Position numbers and translations under genes: made by a program. Positions 38,233 to 51,388 of a stretch of 64,000 nucleotides of DNA are shown one piece after another; position 1 is the stretch's first letter, and each line of letters starts with the position of its first letter. The notes beneath the pieces are model-generated. The model was not told the DNA's origin, made no database searches, and worked only from the letters and a program-made list of their open reading frames with translations. This DNA is from Rallus limicola (taxonomy: Eukaryota; Chordata; Aves; Gruiformes; Rallidae): the NCBI GenBank assembly GCA_022605955.1, contig JAKCOZ010000621.1:1-64000 (forward strand), written 5' to 3'.

Positions 38233-41200
38233 TCGGCCCTAGCAGACTGCAGTTCAAAACATGCTAAACGTCCAGCAATAACTCCCAAAGTAAAGAAGCT
38301 AGGCATGAAAGGCATAGCTTGTCTGAAACCTCCTAACAGGACACACAAGCAGACCCTGTCACTTTGGCTCTCAGCCTTTTCCTTTGCCTGGAAAGAGGGA
38401 ACATGCCTGGAAGCTCCTATGGTGCTTTTCTCGGCCCTAGCAGACTGCAGTTCAAAACATGCTAAACGTCCAGCAATAACTCCCAAAGTAAAGAAGCTAG
38501 GACTGAAAGGCATAGCTTGTCTGAAACCTCCTAACAGGACACACAAGCAGACCCTGTCACTTTGGCTCTCAGCCTTTTCCTTTGCCTGGAAAGAGGGAAC
38601 ATGCCTGGAAGCTCCTACGGTGCTTTTCTCGGCCCTAGCAGACTGCAGTTCAAAACATGCTAAACGTCCAGCAATAACTCCCAAAGTAAAGAAGCTAGGC
38701 ATGAAAGGCATAGCTTGTCTGAAACCTCCTAACAGGACACACAAGCAGACCCTGTCACTTTGGCTCTCAGCCTTTTCCTTTGCCTGGAAAGAGGGAACAT
38801 GCCTGGAAGCTCCTACGGTGCTTTTCTCGGCCCTAGCAGACTGCAGTTCAAAACATGCTAAACGTCCAGCAATAACTCACAAAGTAAAGAAGCTAGGCCT
38901 GAAAGGCATAGCTTGTCTGAAACCTCTTAACAGGACACACAAGCAGACCCTGTCACTTTGGCTCTCAGCCTTTTCCTTTGCCTGGAAAGAGGGAACATGC
39001 CTGGAAGCTCCTACGGTGCTTTTCTCGGCCCTAGCAGACTGCAGTTCAAAACATGCTAAACGTCCAGCAATAACTCCCAAAGTAAAGAAGCTAGGCATGA
39101 AAGGCATAGCTTGTCTGAAACCTCTTAACAGGACACACAAACAGACCCTGTCACTTTGGCTCTCAGCCTTTTCCTTTGCCTGGAAAGAGGGAACATGCCT
39201 GGAAGCTCCTACGGTGCTTTTCTCGGCCCTAGCAGACTGCAGTTCAAAACATGCTAAACGTCCAGCAATAACTCCCAAAGTAAAGAAGCTAGGATTTAAA
39301 GGCATAGCTTGTCTGAAACCTCCTAACAGGACACACAAGCAGACCCTGTCACTTTGGCTCTCAGCCTTTTCCTTTGCCTGGAAAGAGGGAACATGCCTGG
39401 AAGCTCCTACGGTGCTTTTCTCGGCCCTAGCAGACTGCAGTTCAAAACATGCTAAACGTCCAGCAATAACTCCCAAAGTAAAGAAGCTAGGACTGAAAGG
39501 CATAGCTTGTCTGAAACCTCCTAACAGGACACACAAGCAGACCCTGTCACTTTGGCTCTCAGCCTTTTCCTTTGCCTGGAAAGAGGGAACATGCCTGGAA
39601 CCTCCTACGGTGCTTTTCTCGGCCCTAGCAGACTGCAGTTCAAAACATGCTAAACGTCCAGCAATAACTCCCAAAGTAAAGAAGCTAGGCATGAAAGGCA
39701 TAGCTTGTCTGAAACCTCCTAACAGGACACACAAGCAGACCCTGTCACTTTGGCTCTCAGCCTTTTCCTTTGCCTGGAAAGAGGGAACATGCCTGGAACC
39801 TCCTACGGTGCTTTTCTCGGCCCTAGCAGACTGCAGTTCAAAACATGCTAAACGTCCAGCAATAACTCCCAAAGTAAAGAAGCTAGGACTGAAAGGCATA
39901 GCTTGTCTGAAACCTCCTAACAGGACACACAAGCAGACCCTGTCACTTTGGCTCTCAGCCTTTTCCTTTGCCTGGAAAGAGGGAACATGCCTGGAAGCTC
40001 CTACGGTGCTTTTCTCGGCCCTAGCAGACTGCAGTTCAAAACATGCTAAACGTCCAGCAATAACTCCCAAAGTAAAGAAGCTAGGACTGAAAGGCATAGC
40101 TTGTCTGAAACCTCCTAACAGGACACACAAGCAGACCCTGTCACTTTGGCTCTCAGCCTTTTCCTTTGCCTGGAAAGAGGGAACATGCCTGGAACCTCCT
40201 ACGGTGCTTTTCTCGGCCCTAGCAGACTGCAGTTCAAAACATGCTAAACGTCCAGCAATAACTCCCAAAGTAAAGAAGCTAGGCATGAAAGGCATAGCTT
40301 GTCTGAAACCTCCTAACAGGACACACAAGCAGACCCTGTCACTTTGGCTCTCAGCCTTTTCCTTTGCCTGGAAAGAGGGAACATGCCTGGAACCTCCTAC
40401 GGTGCTTTTCTCGGCCCTAGCAGACTGCAGTTCAAAACATGCTAAACGTCCAGCAATAACTCCCAAAGTAAAGAAGCTAGGCCTAAAAGGCATAGCTTGT
40501 CTGAAACCTCTTAACAGGACACACAAGCAGACCCTGTCACTTTGGCTCTCAGCCTTTTCCTTTGCCTGGAAAGAGGGAACATGCCTGGAAGCTCCTACGG
40601 TGCTTTTCTCGGCCCTAGCAGACTGCAGTTCAAAACATGCTAAACGTCCAGCAATAACTCCCAAAGTAAAGAAGCTAGGACTGAAAGGCATAGCTTGTCT
40701 GAAACCTCCTAACAGGACACACAAGCAGACCCTGTCACTTTGGCTCTCAGCCTTTTCCTTTGCCTGGAAAGAGGGAACATGCCTGGAAGCTCCTACGGTG
40801 CTTTTCCCGGCCCTAGCAGACTGCAGTTCAAAACATGCTAAACGTCCAGCAATAACTCCCAAAGTAAAGAAGCTAGGACTGAAAGGCATAGCTTGTCTGA
40901 AACCTCCTAACAGGACACACAAACAGACCCTGTCACTTTGGCTCTCAGCCTTTTCCTTTGCCTGGAAAGAGGGAACATGCCTGGAAGCTCCTACGGTGCT
41001 TTTCTCGGCCCTAGCAGACTGCAGTTCAAAACATGCTAAACGTCCAGCAATAACTCCCAAAGTAAAGAAGCTAGGACTGAAAGGCATAGCTTGTCTGAAA
41101 CCTCCTAACAGGACACACAAGCAGACCCTGTCACTTTGGCTCTCAGCCTTTTCCTTTGCCTGGAAAGAGGGAACATGCCTGGAACCTCCTACGGTGCTTT

Positions 41201-41884
41201 TCTCGGCCCTAGCAGACTGCAGTTCAAAACATGCTAAACGTCCAGCAATAACTCCCAAAGTAAAGAAGCTAGGACTGAAAGGCATAGCTTGTCTGAAACC
41301 TCCTAACAGGACACACAAGCAGACCCTGTCACTTTGGCTCTCAGCCTTTTCCTTTGCCTGGAAAGAGGGAACATGCCTGGAAGCTCCTACGGTGCTTTTC
41401 TCGGCCCTAGCAGACTGCAGTTCAAAACATGCTAAACGTCCAGCAATAACTCCCAAAGTAAAGAAGCTAGGCCTGAAAGGCATAGCTTGTCTGAAACCTC
41501 TTAACAGGACACACAAACAGACCCTGTCACTTTGGCTCTCAGCCTTTTCCTTTGCCTGGAAAGAGGGAACATGCCTGGAAGCTCCTACGGTGCTTTTCTC
41601 GGCCCTAGCAGACTGCAGTTCAAAACATGCTAAACGTCCAGCAATAACTCCCAAAGTAAAGAAGCTAGGACTGAAAGGCATAGCTTGTCTGAAACCTCCT
41701 AACAGGACACACAAGCAGACCCTGTCACTTTGGCTCTCAGCCTTTTCCTTTGCCTGGAAAGAGGGAACATGCCTGGAACCTCCTACGGTGCTTTTCTCGG
41801 CCCTAGCAGACTGCAGTTCAAAAGATGCTAAACGTCCAGCAATAACTCCCAAAGTAAAGAAGCTAGGCATGAAAGGCATAGCTT

Positions 41885-44800
41885 GTCTGAAACCTCCTAA
41901 GAGGACACACAAGCAGACCCTGTCACTTTGGCTCTCAGCCTTTTCCTTTGCCTGGAAAGAGGGAACATGCCTGGAAGCTCCTACGGTGCTTTTCTCGGCC
42001 CTAGCAGACTGCAGTTCAAAACATGCTAAACGTCCAGCAATAACTCCCAAAGTAAAGAAGCTAGGCATGAAAGGCATAGCTTGTCTGAAACCTCCTAACA
42101 GGACACACAAGCAGACCCTGTCACTTTGGCTCTCAGCCTTTTCCTTTGCCTGGAAAGAGGGAACATGCCTGGAAGCTCCTACGGTGCTTTTCTCGGCCCT
42201 AGCAGACTGCAGTTCAAAACATGCTAAACGTCCAGCAATAACTCCCAAAGTAAAGAAGCTAGGACTGAAAGGCATAGCTTGTCTGAAACCTCCTAACAGG
42301 ACACACAAGCAGACCCTGTCACTTTGGCTCTCAGCCTTTTCCTTTGCCTGGAAAGAGGGAACATACCTGGAACCTCCTACGGTGCTTTTCTCGGCCCTAG
42401 CAGACTGCAGTTCAAAACATGCTAAACGTCCAGCAATAACTCCCAAAGTAAAGAAGCTAGGCCTGAAAGGCATAGCTTGTCTGAAACCTCTTAACAGGAC
42501 ACACAAACAGACCCTGTCACTTTGGCTCTCAGCCTTTTCCTTTGCCTGGAAAGAGGGAACATGCCTGGAAGCTCCTACGGTGCTTTTCTCGGCCCTAGCA
42601 GACTGCAGTTCAAAACATGCTAAACGTCCAGCAATAACTCCCAAAGTAAAGAAGCTAGGACTGAAAGGCATAGCTTGTCTGAAACCTCCTAACAGGACAC
42701 ACAAGCAGACCCTGTCACTTTGGCTCTCAGCCTTTTCCTTTGCCTGGAAAGAGGGAACATGCCTGGAAGCTCCTACGGTGCTTTTCTCGGCCCTAGCAGA
42801 CTGCAGTTCAAAACATGCTAAACGTCCAGCAATAACTCCCAAAGTAAAGAAGCTAGGACTGAAAGGCATAGCTTGTCTGAAACCTCCTAACAGGACACAC
42901 AAGCAGACCCTGTCACTTTGGCTCTCAGCCTTTTCCTTTGCCTGGAAAGAGGGAACATGCCTGGAAGATCCTACGGTGCTTTTCTCGGCCCTAGCAGACT
43001 GCAGTTCAAAACATGCTAAACGTCCAGCAATAACTCCCAAAGTAAAGAAGCTAGGACTGAAAGGCATAGCTTGTCTGAAACCTCCTAACAGGACACACAA
43101 GCAGACCCTGTCACTTTGGCTCTCAGCCTTTTCCTTTGCCTGGAAAGAGGGAACATGCCTGGAAGCTCCTACGGTGCTTTTCTCGACCCTAGCTGACTGC
43201 AGTTCAAAAGATGATAAACGTCCAGCAATAACTCCCAAAGTAAAGAAGCTAGGCATGAAAGGCATAGCTTGTCTGAAACCTCCTAACAGGACACACAAGC
43301 AGACCCTGTCACTTTGGCTCTCAGCCTTTTCCTTTGCCTGGAAAGAGGGAACATGCCTGGAACCTCCTACGGTGCTTTTCTCGGCCCTAGCAGACTGCAG
43401 TTCAAAACATGCTAAACGTCCAGCAATAACTCCCAAAGTAAAGAAGCTAGGACTGAAAGGCATAGCTTGTCTGAAACCTCCTAACAGGACACACAAGCAG
43501 ACCCTGTCACTTTGGCTCTCAGCCTTTTCCTTTGCCTGGAAAGAGGGAACATGCCTGGAAGCTCCTACGGTGCTTTTCTCGGCCCTAGCAGACTGCAGTT
43601 CAAAACATGCTAAACGTCCAGCAATAACTCCCAAAGTAAAGAAGCTAGGACTGAAAGGCATAGCTTGTCTGAAACCTCTTAACAGGACACACAAGCAGAC
43701 CCTGTCACTTTGGCTCTCAGCCTTTTCCTTTGCCTGGAAAGAGGGAACATGCCTGGAAGCTCCTACGGTGCTTTTCTCGGCCCTAGCAGACTGCAGTTCA
43801 AAACATGCTAAACGTCCAGCAATAACTCCCAAAGTAAAGAAGCTAGGCATGAAAGGCATAGCTTGTCTGAAACCTCCTACCAGGACACACAAGCAGACCC
43901 TGTCACTTTGGCTCTCAGCCTTTTCCTTTGCCTGGAAAGAGGGAACATGCCTGGAACCTCCTACGGTGCTTTTCTCGGCCCTAGCAGACTGCAGTTCAAA
44001 ACATGCTAAACGTCCAGCAATAACTCCCAAAGTAAAGAAGCTAGGCCTGAAAGGCATAGCTTGTCTGAAACCTCTTAACAGGACACACAAACAGACCCTG
44101 TCACTTTGGCTCTCAGCCTTTTCCTTTGCCTGGAAAGAGGGAACATGCCTGGAAGCTCCTACGGTGCTTTTCTCGGCCCTAGCAGACTGCAGTTCAAAAC
44201 ATGCTAAACGTCCAGCAATAACTCCCAAAGTAAAGAAGCTAGGACTGAAAGGCATAGCTTGTCTGAAACCTCCTAACAGGACACACAAGCAGACCCTGTC
44301 ACTTTGGCTCTCAGCCTTTTCCTTTGCCTGGAAAGAGGGAACATGCCTGGAAGCTCCTACGGTGCTTTTCTCGGCCCTAGCAGACTGCAGTTCAAAACAT
44401 GCTAAACGTCCAGCAATAACTCCCAAAGTAAAGAAGCTAGGCATGAAAGGCATAGCTTGTCTGAAACCTCTTAACAGGACACACAAGCAGACCCTGTCAC
44501 TTTGGCTCTCAGCCTTTTCCTTTGCCTGGAAAGAGGGAACATGCCTGGAACCTCCTACGGTGCTTTTCTCGGCCCTAGCAGACTGCAGTTCAAAACATGC
44601 TAAACGTCCAGCAATAACTCCCAAAGTAAAGAAGCTAGGCATGAAAGGCATAGCTTGTCTGAAACCTCTTAACAGGACACACAAGCAGACCCTGTCACTT
44701 TGGCTCTCAGCCTTTTCCTTTGCCTGGAAAGAGGGAACATGCCTGGAAGCTCCTACGGTGCTTTTCTCGGCCCTAGCAGACTGCAGTTCAAAACATGCTA

Positions 44801-46636
44801 AACGTCCAGCAATAACTCCCAAAGTAAAGAAGCTAGGCATGAAAGGCATAGCTTGTCTGAAACCTCTTAACAGGACACACAAACAGACCCTGTCACTTTG
44901 GCTCTCAGCCTTTTCCTTTGCCTGGAAAGAGGGAACATGCCTGGAAGCTCCTACGGTGCTTTTCTCGGCCCTAGCAGACTGCAGTTCAAAACATGCTAAA
45001 CGTCCAGCAATAACTCCCAAAATAAAGAAGCTAGGACTGAAAGGCATAGCTTGTCTGAAACCTCCTAACAGGACACACAAGCAGACCCTGTCACTTTGGC
45101 TCTCAGCCTTTTCCTTTGCCTGGAAAGAGGGAACATGCCTGGAAGCTCCTACGGTGCTTTTCTCGGCCCTAGCAGACTGCAGTTCAAAACATGCTAAACG
45201 TCCAGCAATAACTCCCAAAGTAAAGAAGCTAGGACTGAAAGGCATAGCTTGTCTGAAACCTCCTAACAGGACACACAAGCAGACCCTGTCACTTTGGCTC
45301 TCAGCCTTTTCCTTTGCCTGGAAAGAGGGAACATGCCTGGAAGCTCCTACGGTGCTTTTCTCGGCCCTAGCAGACTGCAGTTCAAAACATGCTAAACGTC
45401 CAGCAATAACTCCCAAAGTAAAGAAGCTAGGACTGAAAGGCATAGCTTGTCTGAAACCTCCTAACAGGACACACAAATAGACCCTGTCACTTTGGCTCTC
45501 AGCCTTTTCCTTTGCCTGGAAAGAGGGAACATGCCTGGAAGCACCTACGGTGCTTTTCTCGGCCCTAGCAGACTGCAGTTCAAAACATGCTAAACGTCCA
45601 GCAATAACTCCCAAAGTAAAGAAGCTAGGCATGAAAGGCATAGCTTGTCTGAAACCTCCTAACAGGACACACAAGCAGACCCTGTCACTTTGCGTCTCAG
45701 CCTTTTCCTTTGCCTGGAAAGAGGGAACATGCCTGGAAGCTCCTACGGTGCTTTTCTCGGCCCTAGCAGACTGCAGTTCAAAACATGCTAAACGTCCAGC
45801 AATAACTCCCAAAGTAAAGAAGCTAGGACTGAAAGGCATAGCTTGTCTGAAACCTCCTAACAGGACACACAAGCAGACCCTGTCACTTTGGCTCTCAGCC
45901 TTTTCCTTTGCCTGGAAAGAGGGAACATGCCTGGAAGCTCCTACGGTGCTTTTCTCGGCCCTAGCAGACTGCAGTTCAAAACATGCTAAACGTCCAGCAA
46001 TAACTCCCAAAGTAAAGAAGCTAGGACTGAAAGGCATAGCTTGTCTGAAACCTCCTAACAGGACACACAAGCAGACCCTGTCACTTTGGCTCTCAGCCTT
46101 TTCCTTTGCCTGGAAAGAGGGAACATGCCTGGAAGCTCCTACGGTGCTTTTCTCGGCCCTAGCAGACTGCAGTTCAAAACATGCTAAACGTCCAGCAATA
46201 ACTCCCAAAGTAAAGAAGCTAGGCATGAAAGGCATAGCTTGTCTGAAACCTCCTAACAGGACACACAAGCAGACCCTGTCACTTTGGCTCTCAGCCTTTT
46301 CCTTTGCCTGGAAAGAGGGAACATGCCCTGAAGCTCCTACGGTGCTTTTCTCGGCCCTAGCAGACTGCAGTTCAAAACATGCTAAACGTCCAGCAATAAC
46401 TCCCAAAGTAAAGTAGCTAGGACTGAAAGGCATAGCTTGTCTGAAACCTCTTAACAGGACACACAAGCAGACCCTGTCACTTTGGCTCTCAGCCTTTTCC
46501 TTTGCCTGGAAAGAGGGAACATGCCTGGAAGCTCCTACTGTGCTTTTCTCGGCCCTAGCAGACTGCAGTTCAAAACATGCTAAACGTCCAGCAATAACTC
46601 CCAAAGTAAAGAAGCTAGGACTGAAAGGCATAGCTT
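41885..46636 (+). repeat. 24-monomer tandem duplication, copy 1 (4,752 bp)
   Basis: The copy repeats at exactly +4,752 (24 times 198). Shared rare markers include aagagg (41901/46653), catacctgg (42361/47113), ggaagatcc (42967/47719), gatgataaac (43209/47961), aaatag (45475/50227), gcacctacgg (45541/50293) and aagtagctag (46411/51163). The left edge can be placed only within about 41866-41901, because the monomers outside are almost identical. Differences seen from copy 2 are at 43906, 44442-44443 and 46328-46329. Confidence 0.92.
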
Positions 46637-49600
46637 GTCTGAAACCTCCTAAGAGGACACACAAGCAGACCCTGTCACTTTGGCTCTCAGCCTTTTCCTT
46701 TGCCTGGAAAGAGGGAACATGCCTGGAAGCTCCTACGGTGCTTTTCTCGGCCCTAGCAGACTGCAGTTCAAAACATGCTAAACGTCCAGCAATAACTCCC
46801 AAAGTAAAGAAGCTAGGCATGAAAGGCATAGCTTGTCTGAAACCTCCTAACAGGACACACAAGCAGACCCTGTCACTTTGGCTCTCAGCCTTTTCCTTTG
46901 CCTGGAAAGAGGGAACATGCCTGGAAGCTCCTACGGTGCTTTTCTCGGCCCTAGCAGACTGCAGTTCAAAACATGCTAAACGTCCAGCAATAACTCCCAA
47001 AGTAAAGAAGCTAGGACTGAAAGGCATAGCTTGTCTGAAACCTCCTAACAGGACACACAAGCAGACCCTGTCACTTTGGCTCTCAGCCTTTTCCTTTGCC
47101 TGGAAAGAGGGAACATACCTGGAACCTCCTACGGTGCTTTTCTCGGCCCTAGCAGACTGCAGTTCAAAACATGCTAAACGTCCAGCAATAACTCCCAAAG
47201 TAAAGAAGCTAGGCCTGAAAGGCATAGCTTGTCTGAAACCTCTTAACAGGACACACAAACAGACCCTGTCACTTTGGCTCTCAGCCTTTTCCTTTGCCTG
47301 GAAAGAGGGAACATGCCTGGAAGCTCCTACGGTGCTTTTCTCGGCCCTAGCAGACTGCAGTTCAAAACATGCTAAACGTCCAGCAATAACTCCCAAAGTA
47401 AAGAAGCTAGGACTGAAAGGCATAGCTTGTCTGAAACCTCCTAACAGGACACACAAGCAGACCCTGTCACTTTGGCTCTCAGCCTTTTCCTTTGCCTGGA
47501 AAGAGGGAACATGCCTGGAAGCTCCTACGGTGCTTTTCTCGGCCCTAGCAGACTGCAGTTCAAAACATGCTAAACGTCCAGCAATAACTCCCAAAGTAAA
47601 GAAGCTAGGACTGAAAGGCATAGCTTGTCTGAAACCTCCTAACAGGACACACAAGCAGACCCTGTCACTTTGGCTCTCAGCCTTTTCCTTTGCCTGGAAA
47701 GAGGGAACATGCCTGGAAGATCCTACGGTGCTTTTCTCGGCCCTAGCAGACTGCAGTTCAAAACATGCTAAACGTCCAGCAATAACTCCCAAAGTAAAGA
47801 AGCTAGGACTGAAAGGCATAGCTTGTCTGAAACCTCCTAACAGGACACACAAGCAGACCCTGTCACTTTGGCTCTCAGCCTTTTCCTTTGCCTGGAAAGA
47901 GGGAACATGCCTGGAAGCTCCTACGGTGCTTTTCTCGACCCTAGCTGACTGCAGTTCAAAAGATGATAAACGTCCAGCAATAACTCCCAAAGTAAAGAAG
48001 CTAGGCATGAAAGGCATAGCTTGTCTGAAACCTCCTAACAGGACACACAAGCAGACCCTGTCACTTTGGCTCTCAGCCTTTTCCTTTGCCTGGAAAGAGG
48101 GAACATGCCTGGAACCTCCTACGGTGCTTTTCTCGGCCCTAGCAGACTGCAGTTCAAAACATGCTAAACGTCCAGCAATAACTCCCAAAGTAAAGAAGCT
48201 AGGACTGAAAGGCATAGCTTGTCTGAAACCTCCTAACAGGACACACAAGCAGACCCTGTCACTTTGGCTCTCAGCCTTTTCCTTTGCCTGGAAAGAGGGA
48301 ACATGCCTGGAAGCTCCTACGGTGCTTTTCTCGGCCCTAGCAGACTGCAGTTCAAAACATGCTAAACGTCCAGCAATAACTCCCAAAGTAAAGAAGCTAG
48401 GACTGAAAGGCATAGCTTGTCTGAAACCTCTTAACAGGACACACAAGCAGACCCTGTCACTTTGGCTCTCAGCCTTTTCCTTTGCCTGGAAAGAGGGAAC
48501 ATGCCTGGAAGCTCCTACGGTGCTTTTCTCGGCCCTAGCAGACTGCAGTTCAAAACATGCTAAACGTCCAGCAATAACTCCCAAAGTAAAGAAGCTAGGC
48601 ATGAAAGGCATAGCTTGTCTGAAACCTCCTACCAGGACACACAAGCAGACCCTGTCAGTTTGGCTCTCAGCCTTTTCCTTTGCCTGGAAAGAGGGAACAT
48701 GCCTGGAACCTCCTACGGTGCTTTTCTCGGCCCTAGCAGACTGCAGTTCAAAACATGCTAAACGTCCAGCAATAACTCCCAAAGTAAAGAAGCTAGGCCT
48801 GAAAGGCATAGCTTGTCTGAAACCTCTTAACAGGACACACAAACAGACCCTGTCACTTTGGCTCTCAGCCTTTTCCTTTGCCTGGAAAGAGGGAACATGC
48901 CTGGAAGCTCCTACGGTGCTTTTCTCGGCCCTAGCAGACTGCAGTTCAAAACATGCTAAACGTCCAGCAATAACTCCCAAAGTAAAGAAGCTAGGACTGA
49001 AAGGCATAGCTTGTCTGAAACCTCCTAACAGGACACACAAGCAGACCCTGTCACTTTGGCTCTCAGCCTTTTCCTTTGCCTGGAAAGAGGGAACATGCCT
49101 GGAAGCTCCTACGGTGCTTTTCTCGGCCCTAGCAGACTGCAGTTCAAAACATGCTAAACGTCCAGCAATAACTCCCAAAGTAAAGAAGCTAGGACTGAAA
49201 GGCATAGCTTGTCTGAAACCTCTTAACAGGACACACAAGCAGACCCTGTCACTTTGGCTCTCAGCCTTTTCCTTTGCCTGGAAAGAGGGAACATGCCTGG
49301 AACCTCCTACGGTGCTTTTCTCGGCCCTAGCAGACTGCAGTTCAAAACATGCTAAACGTCCAGCAATAACTCCCAAAGTAAAGAAGCTAGGCATGAAAGG
49401 CATAGCTTGTCTGAAACCTCTTAACAGGACACACAAGCAGACCCTGTCACTTTGGCTCTCAGCCTTTTCCTTTGCCTGGAAAGAGGGAACATGCCTGGAA
49501 GCTCCTACGGTGCTTTTCTCGGCCCTAGCAGACTGCAGTTCAAAACATGCTAAACGTCCAGCAATAACTCCCAAAGTAAAGAAGCTAGGCATGAAAGGCA

Positions 49601-51388
49601 TAGCTTGTCTGAAACCTCTTAACAGGACACACAAACAGACCCTGTCACTTTGGCTCTCAGCCTTTTCCTTTGCCTGGAAAGAGGGAACATGCCTGGAAGC
49701 TCCTACGGTGCTTTTCTCGGCCCTAGCAGACTGCAGTTCAAAACATGCTAAACGTCCAGCAATAACTCCCAAAATAAAGAAGCTAGGACTGAAAGGCATA
49801 GCTTGTCTGAAACCTCCTAACAGGACACACAAGCAGACCCTGTCACTTTGGCTCTCAGCCTTTTCCTTTGCCTGGAAAGAGGGAACATGCCTGGAAGCTC
49901 CTACGGTGCTTTTCTCGGCCCTAGCAGACTGCAGTTCAAAACATGCTAAACGTCCAGCAATAACTCCCAAAGTAAAGAAGCTAGGACTGAAAGGCATAGC
50001 TTGTCTGAAACCTCCTAACAGGACACACAAGCAGACCCTGTCACTTTGGCTCTCAGCCTTTTCCTTTGCCTGGAAAGAGGGAACATGCCTGGAAGCTCCT
50101 ACGGTGCTTTTCTCGGCCCTAGCAGACTGCAGTTCAAAACATGCTAAACGTCCAGCAATAACTCCCAAAGTAAAGAAGCTAGGACTGAAAGGCATAGCTT
50201 GTCTGAAACCTCCTAACAGGACACACAAATAGACCCTGTCACTTTGGCTCTCAGCCTTTTCCTTTGCCTGGAAAGAGGGAACATGCCTGGAAGCACCTAC
50301 GGTGCTTTTCTCGGCCCTAGCAGACTGCAGTTCAAAACATGCTAAACGTCCAGCAATAACTCCCAAAGTAAAGAAGCTAGGCATGAAAGGCATAGCTTGT
50401 CTGAAACCTCCTAACAGGACACACAAGCAGACCCTGTCACTTTGCGTCTCAGCCTTTTCCTTTGCCTGGAAAGAGGGAACATGCCTGGAAGCTCCTACGG
50501 TGCTTTTCTCGGCCCTAGCAGACTGCAGTTCAAAACATGCTAAACGTCCAGCAATAACTCCCAAAGTAAAGAAGCTAGGACTGAAAGGCATAGCTTGTCT
50601 GAAACCTCCTAACAGGACACACAAGCAGACCCTGTCACTTTGGCTCTCAGCCTTTTCCTTTGCCTGGAAAGAGGGAACATGCCTGGAAGCTCCTACGGTG
50701 CTTTTCTCGGCCCTAGCAGACTGCAGTTCAAAACATGCTAAACGTCCAGCAATAACTCCCAAAGTAAAGAAGCTAGGACTGAAAGGCATAGCTTGTCTGA
50801 AACCTCCTAACAGGACACACAAGCAGACCCTGTCACTTTGGCTCTCAGCCTTTTCCTTTGCCTGGAAAGAGGGAACATGCCTGGAAGCTCCTACGGTGCT
50901 TTTCTCGGCCCTAGCAGACTGCAGTTCAAAACATGCTAAACGTCCAGCAATAACTCCCAAAGTAAAGAAGCTAGGCATGAAAGGCATAGCTTGTCTGAAA
51001 CCTCCTAACAGGACACACAAGCAGACCCTGTCACTTTGGCTCTCAGCCTTTTCCTTTGCCTGGAAAGAGGGAACATGCCTGGAAGCTCCTACGGTGCTTT
51101 TCTCGGCCCTAGCAGACTGCAGTTCAAAACATGCTAAACGTCCAGCAATAACTCCCAAAGTAAAGTAGCTAGGACTGAAAGGCATAGCTTGTCTGAAACC
51201 TCTTAACAGGACACACAAGCAGACCCTGTCACTTTGGCTCTCAGCCTTTTCCTTTGCCTGGAAAGAGGGAACATGCCTGGAAGCTCCTACTGTGCTTTTC
51301 TCGGCCCTAGCAGACTGCAGTTCAAAACATGCTAAACGTCCAGCAATAACTCCCAAAGTAAAGAAGCTAGGACTGAAAGGCATAGCTT
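46637..51388 (+). repeat. 24-monomer tandem duplication, copy 2 (4,752 bp)
   Basis: This copy directly follows copy 1. The joining monomer (about 46540-46735) is a hybrid. Its left part carries the ctactgtgc and ac alleles of the copy 2 end (51289), and its right part carries the aagagg allele of the copy 1 start. That is the expected signature of unequal exchange between monomers in register. The differences I found (48658, 49194-49195, 51080-51081) imply identity above 99.8%. Confidence 0.92.

Larger units (their letters stand above)
34241..40810. repeat. Zone of raised private variation around junction B
   Basis: Single-copy changes are denser here than in most of the array: 34241, 34253, 34551, 34810, 35239, 35500-35501, 35516, 36544, 36551, 37186, 37407 and 37451 left of the junction, and 38226, 38420, 38879, about 39295 (ggattt), about 40495 (ggccta) and 40807 right of it. 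Sequence accuracy appears normal because there are no homopolymer indels. Satellite monomers near breakpoints or edges are often less homogenised. Confidence 0.6.
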
